Positions 8,149 to 16,807 are shown, numbered from the stretch's first letter. The stretch is 37,918 nt of DNA from Candidatus Hydrogenedentota bacterium (GCA_020849535.1 JADLGB010000012.1:1-37918); one strand, 5' to 3'. Notes: generated by a model not told the origin, from the letters alone. Made by a program: numbers and translations.

Positions 8149-9789
8149 TCATTCGCTTCCATCGCCGTCGAGTGTCATAGGCGCCATGTACGGCCCCTGA
8201 AGCGTGCTCCGCCACCACATCCCGGTTTTCCGCTGCTCTTCGATGCTCGTGAATTGATACGTATAAAGCGTCGCCCGGATCATCTTGGGCGGCCGCTCCG
8301 GAAAAGGATTCGAGCCGAGAAGGGACAGTACTTCCGGTTCGCCCTGCAAAAGACGAAAGCACAGATTGAGGAACCAATTGGGCGGATGTCCCGGCCGTAG
8401 CGCGGCAAACCACATCTGCCAATCCAGTCGCGGCTGGTGGGGTGCGACGCGCGCGGGTCGCCTGTCCTCGGGGCCGGGCTTGTACTTGAAAACGTAAGCC
8501 TTCCAATCAGCCCCGTTATCGCTGCCTTCGATCACAATCTCCGGGCGCGTGGTGGTCATATGGGCAAATAGTCCATACCGGTTCGCCACACGATACGGAT
8601 GAACTTGTTCCATTACCGGCCACATCCACCCCGGGGGACCCGACGCGTTGGGCAGGAGCTGGGCCATCTGAGATCCTGTGATCATCGCGATGGGAACGGC
8701 CAGCATGCCCATCGCCAACTTGCGCCAGAACGGCAGGCGGCGAATGGTCTCGGGCGGCGCAAGCCACGCGAAGAAGCGCTTGGGTAACAACGCCCTCCAA
8801 TGCCGATCATCCAGCAGCAGAAGACACAGTGCGATGGTGAGCAAATTGAAAAAGGTGTAGTTGCCGGTGGCCATAATCAGTAGTTGGAACCCGATGAGTA
8901 CCCCTGCGGACGCGCCACGGATGCGTCTCGGCGCGAGCACGAGGAACGGGACCACGAGTTCGATGACGAACATGCCTGCAACGGACACCTTGAGCATCCA
9001 TTCCGGCAAGTGGTGCGCGTACCAGCCGAGCACGGTGGGCAGGGGCTGGGTCTCGAAGTGGTAATTCAGGGCGGTGAGATTGCGCCACGTGGCGTCCTCC
9101 AGCTTCACCACGCCCGACGTGAACATGAGCCGGAACAGCAGCCAACGCAGAAGCAGGAGCATCACGCGGGAGTGCACGGACTCCTTGGAAAGGTTTGGGC
9201 GCCGTTGCAGCGGCGCGAAGAAGATGGCGAGGAAAGTCATCTCCAGCAGCAGGGAATCCCATTGGAAACTCAGGAAATCCGGACTGACGGAAACAAGCGA
9301 CAGATAAAGAATGTACAGGGCGGCAAGACACAGCGGCGGCGCATAGCCCAACAGGAGCACAAGTGCGAAGAATGCACCGGCCCCACACAGCAGGTGCAGG
9401 TACCAATCGCTGTCGTTCAGCCAGCAAAGGGTTGGCAGGCGCCAATAGCGATCGACTCCCGCGCGGGTGCGTGCCAGATTCAAGAGCAGGTTCGCCGGGG
9501 CAATCCCACGGCTGCCGATGAGGCCGTCGATCTGAACCCACAGCGACACAAAGGCTATCAGGTGCACCACCGCGAGCAAGCGTAGAAAGATCCACCGGGT
9601 GATGAAGTACCGGGGCGGAATGCCACCCACGAGGAAGTCCCGTCTCAGCAACGCGTGAAAACGCGCGTATAACGTTTCCTTGACGCGCGGCGCCTCAGCG
9701 GAATGCTCCTGCCCTGGCTCGTCCGGCAACGCGGCTGACGGATCAACGGAGTCTCCGCACATCCAGTCTCGATGCTTGTCCTCGCTCAC
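8149..9789 (-). CDS. Lipase maturation factor family membrane protein
   Basis: A multi-pass membrane protein of about 546 residues. It contains the hallmark blocks of the LMF1/LMF2 family: FLSFQWDSLLLEMTFLAIFFAP, RWLLFRLMFTSGVVKL, WRNLTALNYHFETQPLP and GNYTFFNLLTIALCLLLLDD. A C-terminal soluble stretch includes WFLNLCFRLLQGEPEVLSLL. In animals LMF1 assists folding of dimeric lipases in the endoplasmic reticulum; in bacteria the role is unproven, presumably a membrane folding or vitamin K carboxylase/HTTM-like function. The start is uncertain: the GTG at 9789 follows GGGGGGAG closely (three bases), and the frame stays open upstream toward the tandem repeat. Confidence 0.85.
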   Translation of the reverse strand: MSEDKHRDWMCGDSVDPSAALPDEPGQEHSAEAPRVKETLYARFHALLRRDFLVGGIPPRYFITRWIFLRLLAVVHLIAFVSLWVQIDGLIGSRGIAPANLLLNLARTRAGVDRYWRLPTLCWLNDSDWYLHLLCGAGAFFALVLLLGYAPPLCLAALYILYLSLVSVSPDFLSFQWDSLLLEMTFLAIFFAPLQRRPNLSKESVHSRVMLLLLRWLLFRLMFTSGVVKLEDATWRNLTALNYHFETQPLPTVLGWYAHHLPEWMLKVSVAGMFVIELVVPFLVLAPRRIRGASAGVLIGFQLLIMATGNYTFFNLLTIALCLLLLDDRHWRALLPKRFFAWLAPPETIRRLPFWRKLAMGMLAVPIAMITGSQMAQLLPNASGPPGWMWPVMEQVHPYRVANRYGLFAHMTTTRPEIVIEGSDNGADWKAYVFKYKPGPEDRRPARVAPHQPRLDWQMWFAALRPGHPPNWFLNLCFRLLQGEPEVLSLLGSNPFPERPPKMIRATLYTYQFTSIEEQRKTGMWWRSTLQGPYMAPMTLDGDGSE

Positions 9790-10161
9790 ATTCTCCCCCC
9801 GGCCACGCCATACACGGTATCCGAGGAGTGTAGCATATTGGCACCCGCCAACGGCGAAGGATCCACGCGAATGGGCACTGGGGGTGCACATTCGTGAATC
9901 TGAGCTCCGGGTTCTGAGCTCCGGGTTCTGAGCTCCGGGTTCTGAGCTCCGGGTTCTGAGCTCCGGGTTCTGAGCTCCGGGTTCTGAGCTCCGGGTTCTG
10001 AGCTCCGGGTTCTGAGATCCGGGTTCTGAGATTTGAGATCTGAGATCTTAAGCTCCACCCGCGCCCGGTTTCCGCGTCACGCACCGCAAGCATGAAGTGG
10101 AGCGCGACTTGTCCAACCTGCTATGCTGGTGCCGCGTTCGGAAAGAAGGATCTGAGGACTC
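9790..10161. other. Intergenic region with minisatellite
   Basis: This gap between the leftward lipase maturation factor gene and rightward apaG holds the 14-bp tandem array (separate entry). It must also hold promoters for both genes. I see no further gene; frames through the array are repeats of the 14-mer, not proteins. Confidence 0.6.
9900..10053. repeat. 14-bp tandem repeat array (about nine units plus degenerate tail)
   Basis: The unit CTGAGCTCCGGGTT occurs eight times without a mismatch (9900-10011), then once with GAGATC for GAGCTC (10012-10025). Decayed units such as CTGAGATTTGAGAT follow to about 10053. Each unit has a GAGCTC palindrome. The unit is not a multiple of three and lies between divergent genes. 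The near-identity of the core suggests recent slippage expansion, with variation at one edge. Confidence 0.95.
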
Positions 10162-10545
10162 ATGTCGAATACGCTAACGCAGAGTATCCGGGTGCGCACG
10201 GAGAGCTTCTTCGTGCCGGAACGCTCCAAGCAGAAAGAACACGTCTACTACTTCGGCTACCGCATCCGAATTACCAACGAAGGCGCCGAACCGGCGCAGC
10301 TAATCAGCCGTCACTGGATCATCACGGATGCCCTTGGCCAGGTCGAAGAGGTGCGCGGGCCTGGTGTCGTGGGCGAGCAACCGCGTCTGGAGCCGGGTGA
10401 GACGTTCGAGTATACAAGCGCGTGCCCGCTGCATACCCGGTATGGGACCATGCGCGGCACCTATCGCATGGTGCGCGACGACGGCACGGCGTTTCACGCT
10501 GATGTTGGTCCCTTCGATTTGATCATGCCCGCCACGTCCAATTGA
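10162..10545 (+). CDS. apaG: ApaG family protein
   Basis: A 127-residue ApaG (DUF525) protein of typical length with an immunoglobulin-like fold. Diagnostic segments are YYFGYRIRITNEG, AQLISRHWIITDA and GVVGEQPRLEPGETFEYTSACPL with its Gly-rich loop, and GTMRGTYRMVRDDG. ApaG proteins are linked to cobalt/magnesium efflux phenotypes in enterobacteria, and the same fold is a substrate-binding module in F-box proteins. The molecular role is not settled. The gene stands alone, 66 bases before a lipid kinase gene on the same strand. Confidence 0.93.
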   Translation: MSNTLTQSIRVRTESFFVPERSKQKEHVYYFGYRIRITNEGAEPAQLISRHWIITDALGQVEEVRGPGVVGEQPRLEPGETFEYTSACPLHTRYGTMRGTYRMVRDDGTAFHADVGPFDLIMPATSN

Positions 10546-10611
10546 CTCCAGACACGGACGCACGGACAAACACGGACTCGCTCGGGTGGGGAGGGCTGGG
10601 GCTACCATCGG

Positions 10612-11478
10612 ATGAACGTTCGCGTAATCGCTAATCCTATCTCGGGTGGGGGCAGAGGCCGCCAGCTCGGAGAAGCCATGCGCGCCGCTTTGCGCGGCAA
10701 GGGCCTTGAATCCGATCTCTTCATTACCAGCCGCGCAGGGGAAGCGCAAGAGCAAGCGAGTCAGCCCGGCTTCGACTGTGTCGTCAGCGTCGGGGGTGAT
10801 GGCACAACGAACGAGGTCGCGAACGGGATCGCGGGCACGGGCGCGCTGCTGGCCATACTCCCCTTGGGCACGGCCAATGTGGTGGCGCGGCAACTCGGGA
10901 TCCCGCAAAACGCGGAGGCGGTCGCGGAACTGATCGCCCGAAATCAATCCAGGACAATGGACGTCGGTCTGCACCGAGGCCGGCGCTTCCTTTTGGGAGC
11001 CGGAGCCGGACCCGACGCGGCCATCGTAGCCAGAATTCATTCCTCTCGTGGCAAGCGCCTCGGGATCCCCGGCTACTTCCTTCCCACGCTCCGCGTGCTT
11101 TCCCGTTACGCATGGCCCCCAATCCGCGTCGTGGCTGACGGAAAGACACTGTGCGACGACGGCCACTACGCGATCGTCGCAAACTGCCGCTTCTCAGCAG
11201 GAGTATTTCGCTTCACGCCGAACGCCTCCGTGGAAGACTGCCTGTTGGATGTCTGCGTCATGCGCAGACTGTCGATGCCGCGGCTGGCGGTCCACGCCGT
11301 AGCCTCGTGGCTGCCGCGGTTCACGGATCGCGCGGGCATTCTTTACCGGCAGGCCCGCGAGGTCGTATTCGAGCCCCAAGGTGCCGAGGTACCGTTGCAG
11401 GTGGACGGCGACCCCGCTGGGCAAATCCCAGCCGCGTTTTCCGTGGAACCCGGCGCCTTACGCGTGGTCGCACCGTAG
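10612..11478 (+). CDS. Diacylglycerol kinase / YegS-like lipid kinase
   Basis: A 288-residue cytoplasmic lipid kinase of the DAGK catalytic family. The N-terminal half has NPISGGGRG (residues 8-16) and the nucleotide-binding GGDGT (61-65), followed by PLGTANVVARQLGIP. The C-terminal half (VQVDGDP-like PLQVDGDPAG) is the usual beta-sandwich. The expected reaction is ATP-dependent phosphorylation of diacylglycerol or a sphingoid/phosphatidylglycerol-like lipid; the substrate is unresolved. The length matches bacterial YegS/BmrU relatives. Confidence 0.9.
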   Translation: MNVRVIANPISGGGRGRQLGEAMRAALRGKGLESDLFITSRAGEAQEQASQPGFDCVVSVGGDGTTNEVANGIAGTGALLAILPLGTANVVARQLGIPQNAEAVAELIARNQSRTMDVGLHRGRRFLLGAGAGPDAAIVARIHSSRGKRLGIPGYFLPTLRVLSRYAWPPIRVVADGKTLCDDGHYAIVANCRFSAGVFRFTPNASVEDCLLDVCVMRRLSMPRLAVHAVASWLPRFTDRAGILYRQAREVVFEPQGAEVPLQVDGDPAGQIPAAFSVEPGALRVVAP

Positions 11479-11512
11479 CGTCCCTGGCCCCATGAAATGC
11501 GTTCGCGAAGAC

Positions 11513-11521
11513 TGATACAAT
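11513..11521 (+). promoter_or_regulatory. Candidate extended -10 box before the DUF1080 gene
   Basis: TGATACAAT matches an extended -10 (TGnTAnAAT), about 66 bases before the ATG at 11587. No clear -35 is visible at 16-18 bp. Confidence 0.35.
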
Positions 11522-11586
11522 CAAACGAAAGGGGTTGTGTGTGAAACCGTGCGCGACACTGCGCGCGTTTACGAGGGAGACTCTCC

Positions 11587-12624
11587 ATGCGACGTGCTAC
11601 GACGGGTATTCTCTTGGGGACCGTACTGCTCTGTGGCCTGGCGTCCGCGGCAGATGACGACGGGGTCATGGGCGTATGGCACGGCAGATTCACATCGAAG
11701 GCCTGGGAAGACAAGGAACTCACCGCCCACATTATCGCGGAGGGAATGCTCGAAGGCGCGCAGCACTGGCGCATGATTCTCCTGTTCGGTGACCCGCACA
11801 AGCCGGATGCAAGGGGCGAAATCGCAGGCTCCACAAAAGACAAGAAGCCGCTGACGGTGCCATTCGAGGGTGAAGTAAACCTGGGCGCCGCCGTAAAGGG
11901 CACGTACCGTGTGAGCGCGGCGTTCGCGAATGGCGCGATCACCGGGTCGTTCAAGGGATCCCAAAAAGCGGAGCGCAAGAGCGGGCCGATTGAGTTCACG
12001 TTGACCCGCTCCATGGCGCAACCCCGCACGCGCGGCCAGCGTCCTCCGGAGAGTGCCGTCATTCTGATGGACGGATCCAATCTGGACGCCTGGGAAGCCT
12101 ATCCCCTCAAGTGGAGCATGACGGACGACGGAGCCACGCAGGTCTCAAACAGTAGCCTGAAAACCGTTCAGGAGTTCGGCAGCGGCACGTATCACGTCGA
12201 GTTCTGCACACCGTTCATGCCCAACGAACGTGGACAGGCCCGCGGTAACAGCGGCGTGTATATCCTCGGGCGCTATGAGGTCCAGGTGCTCGACAGTTTC
12301 GGGCTCGATCCCGCCGACAACCTCTGCGGCGGCATTTACAAGATGGCCACTCCGCGAGTCAACGCATGCCTGCCTCCGCTCGTTTGGCAGACCTACGACA
12401 TCACCTTCAAGGCGCCCAAGTTCGATGAAGCGGGAAAGAAAGTGGAAGACGCCGAGATCACGGTCATCCACAACGGAGAGACCATTCACGATACGGTCAA
12501 GCTACCCACCTGCACGCCGGGGGGCGTGAGCGATCAGGAAGCGCCTGCAGGCCCCTTGCTGCTGCAGAACCACGGCGACCGGGTGAGCTATCGCAACATC
12601 TGGTTCGCGCCCGCGGCAGGATGA
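11587..12624 (+). CDS. Secreted DUF1080 (3-keto-disaccharide hydrolase-like) protein
   Basis: A 345-residue exported protein. Residues 1-21 form a signal peptide ending LASA. A roughly 115-residue N-terminal beta domain (about 25-142) ends in FTLTRSMAQ. The C-terminal DUF1080 concanavalin-like domain spans about 155-343, with VILMDGSNLDAWE and the hallmark GNSGVYILGRYEVQVLDS (220-237). DUF1080 proteins bind or cleave polysaccharides; some hydrolyse 3-keto-glucosides. The substrate is unknown here. A GAGGGAGA ribosome site precedes the ATG. Confidence 0.88.
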   Translation: MRRATTGILLGTVLLCGLASAADDDGVMGVWHGRFTSKAWEDKELTAHIIAEGMLEGAQHWRMILLFGDPHKPDARGEIAGSTKDKKPLTVPFEGEVNLGAAVKGTYRVSAAFANGAITGSFKGSQKAERKSGPIEFTLTRSMAQPRTRGQRPPESAVILMDGSNLDAWEAYPLKWSMTDDGATQVSNSSLKTVQEFGSGTYHVEFCTPFMPNERGQARGNSGVYILGRYEVQVLDSFGLDPADNLCGGIYKMATPRVNACLPPLVWQTYDITFKAPKFDEAGKKVEDAEITVIHNGETIHDTVKLPTCTPGGVSDQEAPAGPLLLQNHGDRVSYRNIWFAPAAG

Positions 12625-12683
12625 GCGGCACGCACCATGCCAATCTCAGCAGTATCAAGTTACGTTGAAGCGGGGATAGCGTA

Positions 12684-13394
12684 GTGCGGCTATCCATTGT
12701 CATTCCTGCATATAACGAAGCGGGACGAATCGGTGGCACACTCGAGTCCATCGAGGCGTACCTGACGCGGCGGACTTACAAGTCGGAAGTAATCGTTGTG
12801 GACGACGGCAGCACCGATGAGACCGCAACCATTGTCCGCGAACGGTTTCCGGAAGTGCGTTTGATTTCATACCGGCCCAACCGCGGCAAGGGCCACGCGG
12901 TCCGCACGGGGATGACCCACGCCCACGGCGACTACCGGGTCTTTTACGACGCGGACGCCTCGACGCCGATTGAAGAAGTCGAGAAACTGTGGCCGCATTT
13001 CGATGCGGGCGCGGATATCGTGATCGGGTCCCGCGCATTACCCGAATCAAACGTCCAGGTGCATCAGGCTTGGTATCGCGAGAACATGGGACGCATCTTC
13101 AACGTCCTCATCCGCATGCTGGGCCTGACCCACTACCCCGACACGCAATGCGGATTCAAAGGATTCACCGCGCGTGCCTGCGCCGTGGTCTTCCCCCGCC
13201 AGACGATTGAGCGATTCAGTTTCGACGCGGAATTGCTCTACATTGCTGCGAAACACGGCCTGCGCATCGAGCAGACTGGCGTCTGCTGGATCAACTGCCC
13301 CTACACGCGCCTGAACCCCATCGCTGATTCGACCCGCATGTTCCTCGACGTGCTCACGATTCGCTGGAAGGATCTGTGCGGCAGATACCGGTAG
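12684..13394 (+). CDS. Family 2 glycosyltransferase, dolichyl-phosphate glucosyltransferase-like
   Basis: A 236-residue GT-A fold glycosyltransferase. SIVIPAYNEAGRI opens the nucleotide-sugar domain, VDDGSTDET (40-47) follows, and the metal-binding DxD is D89-A-D91 in FYDADASTP. DTQCGFKGFTARAC is characteristic of ALG5-like polyprenyl-phosphate glucosyltransferases. There are no C-terminal membrane helices, so it is likely peripheral and transfers glucose or mannose to a lipid carrier. Translation begins at GTG 12684, after GGGGAT. The leftward neighbour across the repeat encodes an Agl23-like polytopic protein that could use such lipid-linked sugars (inference). Confidence 0.88.
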   Translation: MRLSIVIPAYNEAGRIGGTLESIEAYLTRRTYKSEVIVVDDGSTDETATIVRERFPEVRLISYRPNRGKGHAVRTGMTHAHGDYRVFYDADASTPIEEVEKLWPHFDAGADIVIGSRALPESNVQVHQAWYRENMGRIFNVLIRMLGLTHYPDTQCGFKGFTARACAVVFPRQTIERFSFDAELLYIAAKHGLRIEQTGVCWINCPYTRLNPIADSTRMFLDVLTIRWKDLCGRYR

Positions 13395-13414
13395 GCCGCA
13401 AGACCGTCCCCCAC

Positions 13415-13663
13415 GCAGCGAGTCTTCGTGAAATGGGGACTGTACCAAGCGGAGCGAGTCTTCGAGCGCAGACGGGACCGTCCCCATTTCACACCCAAAC
13501 GCAGCGAGTCTTCTTGAAATGGGGACTGTACCAAGCGGAGCGAGTCTTCGAGCGCAGACGGGACTGTCCCCATTTCACACAAACGCAGCGAGTCTTCGCG
13601 AAACGGGGACTGTACCAAGCGGAGCGAGTCTTCGAGCGCAGACGGGACTGTCCCCGTTTCACG
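13415..13663. repeat. Triplicated 84-86 bp repeat with conserved hairpin
   Basis: Three near-identical units start at 13415, 13501 and 13585, each beginning GCAGCGAGTCTTC. Each has an inverted repeat around a roughly 39-nt loop that itself repeats CGAGTCTTCGAGCGCAGACGG. In unit 1 the arms are TGAAATGGGGAC (13429-13440) and GTCCCCATTTCA (13480-13491). In unit 3 both arms change together (AAACGGGG with CCCCGTTT), keeping the pairing. The array fills the space between convergent genes and abuts the stop codon of the leftward gene at 13664, so it may also serve as a transcription barrier. Confidence 0.93.
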
Positions 13664-15241
13664 TCATCTACGCCCCTTCATGAAGCTATCCCAAAGATCC
13701 TTCCTGATCTCCATCAGCCACAGCACGCCCGGTCGCAGCGCGTAGAATTCGCTCTGATACTGGTCCTTCAGATGCGGTGCCAGCAATGGTTTGAACTTCG
13801 AAGGCGCCAGGATGATGGGCGCGTCCGCCGGCTCCGGGATTTCCGGCCAATACCCCACCTGTGTGTGACGCCGCAGATACCAGGGCAAGGGCCAGTAATC
13901 GCCATCGGGACTGATGACATGGATCAGCGTCGCGTCGCCCTCCGGACTGAACTGGGAAACACTATCAACGCGATGGATCAACTTGAGCAATACCGGGGCC
14001 GTGTGTGCGTAAACATACGGGTTGCGCGGGTCCGCGGGGAATTCGTAAACCGCGCGATAGGCCTGCACGCCGAGCTGCGCCATACCCGCCACGAGCGCCA
14101 CGCATGCAACCGCGCGCAACGGAAAGAAGCGCATTGCGCGAATCAGAACCACCGCCCCGTATCCCGCCAGGACGATCAGCGGCTGCAGGAAGTTCAACGC
14201 GCACCACGGCGTCTTGTACGGGATGAGCGCATAGGCCAGCGTCATCAGGAGCGCGTAGATCGCGAGAAAACGCAGGAAGTCCAATTGTCCGGGCCGCTCA
14301 TCGCGGCTCCTCCTGCATAGCGCAACGATGATACCCAGGGTACCTAATCCGAGGATAAGCCCTTCACTGAACCACGGCCACGGCGCGCGCTTCGTGAACG
14401 CAAGCAGTTGCAGATAGTAGTACCAGGGCTTGTCGTGAATGTGACCCGAGTCCGCCTTTCGGAAGTAGTTCGCATACGTCAGCACCGAGTCGAGAACGCC
14501 GCGCGGATGGGTAAAGAATGACGAATAGAACAAAACCGAGACAGCCAGCGCAGCCAGAACAAAGGCGATAGCATGGCGCGGCGGAATCAGCTTCGCTGGC
14601 GCCAACGCGCGGCGGTCTCTCCATACCGCGAGACAGTACGCCCCCGCCGCCGCGGCCAGCATCGATGCGAACGCGAGGATGCACGTCTCCTTCGATGCAT
14701 GCGCAAGCCCAACAAAAACACCCGCTGCCACCGCCCAACCCTTGGACCGAGTCTGTGCGTAACGCCAACCCGCGACGATGCCGCCGAACACGACGCAGAC
14801 GAGCAGCATTTCCTGGATGTAGTAGCGGCTGTAGTAGACCATCGCGGGCGACAAGGCCGTGAGCGCGGCGGCGATCAGCGTCGCTGGGAGCCCCAAGGTG
14901 TCGCGTAGCGGGATGAGCAGCAGCACAACAAGCACACCAAACACGAGCGGGACAATGCGATAGGTGAATTCGGTCGTGGAGACAAAATCGTGCTGGCCGG
15001 AAAGCCACGCCACGGGCAAGGTGAGGTAATAAAGCGTAGGCCCGTGGTGCTCCACGGGGTCGTATGTGTAGACGCCCGTGTCGAGCAACGTGCCCGCCTT
15101 CACGGCCTGGTTGGCCTCATCGCCGTGCATGGGGCGATCAACAAGACGTGGCAGCCGGAACGCCAACGCTCCGGCTGCCACGATCAGAATCAATACGAGG
15201 CCGATTCGGCCTGCGCGTGGTTTCTCGCCACGCTCACTCAC
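13664..15241 (-). CDS. Polytopic glycosyltransferase-39-like / Agl23 (TIGR03663) family protein
   Basis: About 525 residues with ten or more membrane helices. After the first helix comes PMHGDEANQAVKAG, with D41-E42 in the first extracytoplasmic loop, the place of the catalytic acidic pair in dolichyl-phosphate mannosyltransferase-type GT-C enzymes. The next stretch (YDPVEHHGPTLYYLTLP) and SPAMVYYSRYYIQEMLL resemble the TIGR03663 family, named flippase-associated Agl23 in archaea. A soluble C-terminal tail (about 110 residues) ends the protein. A likely role is transfer of lipid-linked sugar to an exported acceptor. I chose the GTG at 15241 because AAGGGG lies six bases upstream; a GTG at 15262 is the alternative. 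Confidence 0.82.
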   Translation of the reverse strand: MSERGEKPRAGRIGLVLILIVAAGALAFRLPRLVDRPMHGDEANQAVKAGTLLDTGVYTYDPVEHHGPTLYYLTLPVAWLSGQHDFVSTTEFTYRIVPLVFGVLVVLLLIPLRDTLGLPATLIAAALTALSPAMVYYSRYYIQEMLLVCVVFGGIVAGWRYAQTRSKGWAVAAGVFVGLAHASKETCILAFASMLAAAAGAYCLAVWRDRRALAPAKLIPPRHAIAFVLAALAVSVLFYSSFFTHPRGVLDSVLTYANYFRKADSGHIHDKPWYYYLQLLAFTKRAPWPWFSEGLILGLGTLGIIVALCRRSRDERPGQLDFLRFLAIYALLMTLAYALIPYKTPWCALNFLQPLIVLAGYGAVVLIRAMRFFPLRAVACVALVAGMAQLGVQAYRAVYEFPADPRNPYVYAHTAPVLLKLIHRVDSVSQFSPEGDATLIHVISPDGDYWPLPWYLRRHTQVGYWPEIPEPADAPIILAPSKFKPLLAPHLKDQYQSEFYALRPGVLWLMEIRKDLWDSFMKGRR

Positions 15242-15278
15242 GACTCCCCCCTTTCGAGGCACGGGGTCATGGGACAGA

Positions 15279-15974
15279 TTACTTCACGGGCGCGCCGTAC
15301 ACTTCGACTTCGACGTAGTGGTTCGTCTCGTCGGTCGTGTTGCCATTGGTGTACAGGCGGACGTAGCGGCCTTTGATGCCCTTGGCATCCATCAGGCGGC
15401 CTTCATAGGTCTCGATGTACTCCTTGTCCTTGCCGACACCCAGACCTGAAGAATTGTCGTGATCGTTGTTATAAACGGTCTGGACGTTCTTGGTGAACTC
15501 GGCGTCGTCAGCGACGCGGACAACCACGTCGAAGTAGACGCGGTCCGCAGCGTGGAAGTGCCACAACACGATGGCGTAAATCTCGGAAACCTGACCCAGG
15601 TCGATCTGCGCCCACTGCACACCGTTGGCCAATTCAACCAGGTAGTCCTGCTGATAGCCCTTCTCGCCATCCGTCAGGAAGGCCAGCTTGCCGTAGTTCG
15701 GGTCCGGGTCGCTGCTGGTGACCGTCTTGCCCTTGGCGAGGTTCGTGGCGCCCTTCGGGGCCATGAACGGCGGGCGGGGCTTGTAGCTGCGTTCTTCCAG
15801 GATTTCGCTGAAATAATCGAGGGGGGTTCCGCCGAAATACGGCTGGGGAAGCTCGATCTTCAGAGCTTCCTTCTCCGCCTCGGCCGCAACAGCCGCGGGA
15901 GACGCCACAAAAATGAACGCCACCATAGCGCATGCCGCCAGGGCTACAAGCGGCGTAACTACTTTGTTTACCAT
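15279..15974 (-). CDS. Secreted discoidin-like (F5/8 type C) domain protein
   Basis: A 231-residue exported protein. The signal peptide covers about residues 1-30 (hydrophobic core, AAVA-A cleavage region). A linker rich in Pro (LPQPYFGGTPLDYF) follows, then a galactose-binding-like beta-sandwich (about 75-229): ATNLAKGKTVTSSD opens it, WAQIDLGQVSEIYAIVLWHF is the typical core, and KGRYVRLYTNG and HYVEVEVYG end it. Such domains bind carbohydrate or surfaces and here stand alone with no catalytic module. The ATG at 15974 follows GGAGGAAATC. It lies 37 bases upstream of the Agl23-like gene and probably shares its transcript. Confidence 0.88.
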   Translation of the reverse strand: MVNKVVTPLVALAACAMVAFIFVASPAAVAAEAEKEALKIELPQPYFGGTPLDYFSEILEERSYKPRPPFMAPKGATNLAKGKTVTSSDPDPNYGKLAFLTDGEKGYQQDYLVELANGVQWAQIDLGQVSEIYAIVLWHFHAADRVYFDVVVRVADDAEFTKNVQTVYNNDHDNSSGLGVGKDKEYIETYEGRLMDAKGIKGRYVRLYTNGNTTDETNHYVEVEVYGAPVK

Positions 15975-16171
15975 GATTTCCTCCTCGATTCGTTTCAGTT
16001 CGCACACAGATCGCCACGTGCGTCTGGTCGCATATTTAGACGCATCCCCATGGCGGGTTATTCAGAGCCAGTATCGCCAATCGGCAGGACAAAAGTCAAA
16101 CGAAACCAGCCGGGCGAGGCCCCGCGGCCGACCCCTTGCTTTCGCCAAGGACGTCGACTAGACTCACAGAT

Positions 16172-16402
16172 ATGGACACAGCAAAGGTCACACGAGAGGG
16201 CGACCACCAGGTTGTCTCCTTGCCCAGAGGCGTCTGCCTTCCAACGGGGACCGTGTCTGTGCGCCAGGAAGGCGAGGCTGTGATTCTGGAACCGGTTCGC
16301 GCTGCCGCCTGGCCCGAAGGATTCTTCGAAGAGATCCATATCAGCGATCCCGCCTTCGAGCGCCCCGCACAAGGACAGCTCCCCCCAATCAAGGGCTTGT
16401 AG
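16172..16402 (+). CDS. VapB-type antitoxin (AbrB/SpoVT-like)
   Basis: A 76-residue protein whose first half (AKVTREGDHQVVSLPRGVCLPTGTVSVRQEGEAVILEPV) is the swapped-hairpin DNA-binding fold of AbrB/MazE-like antitoxins. The acidic, proline-rich tail would wrap the toxin. It should repress its own promoter and neutralise the nuclease encoded nine bases downstream. The start is the ATG at 16172; an in-frame start 36 bases earlier is less likely as the fold begins here. There is no clear Shine-Dalgarno. Confidence 0.88.
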   Translation: MDTAKVTREGDHQVVSLPRGVCLPTGTVSVRQEGEAVILEPVRAAAWPEGFFEEIHISDPAFERPAQGQLPPIKGL

Positions 16403-16411
16403 TGGAAAACC

Positions 16412-16807
16412 ATGACTCACTTGCTTGACACTGACGTCTGCATCGATGTCCTGCGTCAACGGCCCGGTGTCGTGACTCGCCTACGTGAGATTCCTCCGAA
16501 TGGTTGCGCTATTTCAATGATCACGGTCTGCGAACTGTACTGTGGCCTCGCCAAGGCGCAAGACCCGGAAAGAGAACAACAGAAAATCCAGCGCTTTGTC
16601 TCGGCCATCATTGAGTTGCCCTTCGAGCGGGCTGCTGCTGAAGCCAGCTCGATGATTCGCGCAAGTCTCGAACGGCAGAGAATGGTAATTGGTCCTTACG
16701 ACCTACTGATTGCCGGACAGGCAATGGCTTTGGGCCTCACACTCGTCAGCACGAATATCCGTGAGTTTGCGCGCGTGGAAGGATTGAAGCTTGAATCCTG
16801 GGCCTGA
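16412..16807 (+). CDS. VapC-type PIN-domain toxin ribonuclease
   Basis: A 131-residue PIN-domain protein of typical VapC length. The acidic metal site is complete: D6 in LLDTD, E41 in TVCELYCG and D97 in IGPYDLLIAGQA, with the closing STNIREFARVEGLKLESW block (N115). VapC toxins cleave specific tRNAs or rRNA when freed from VapB. The nine-base gap from the antitoxin and shared strand make a canonical two-gene operon. No inactivating change is visible. Confidence 0.92.
   Translation: MTHLLDTDVCIDVLRQRPGVVTRLREIPPNGCAISMITVCELYCGLAKAQDPEREQQKIQRFVSAIIELPFERAAAEASSMIRASLERQRMVIGPYDLLIAGQAMALGLTLVSTNIREFARVEGLKLESWA

Noticed and set aside
9900..10053. CRISPR array
   Set aside because: The units are directly adjacent with no unique spacers and no cas genes are present.
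9743..10093. Repetitive peptide frames across the 14-bp array
   Set aside because: The repeats of NPELRTRSSEPGAQ arise because three 14-bp units make 42 bases; no start signal or protein family supports them.
13415..13663. CRISPR array
   Set aside because: Only three whole-unit duplications; the between-repeat sequence is itself repeated rather than unique.
13376..14320. 314-codon frame through the 84-bp repeats
   Set aside because: Its N-terminal part is only translated repeat and the rest is antisense to the Agl23-like gene.
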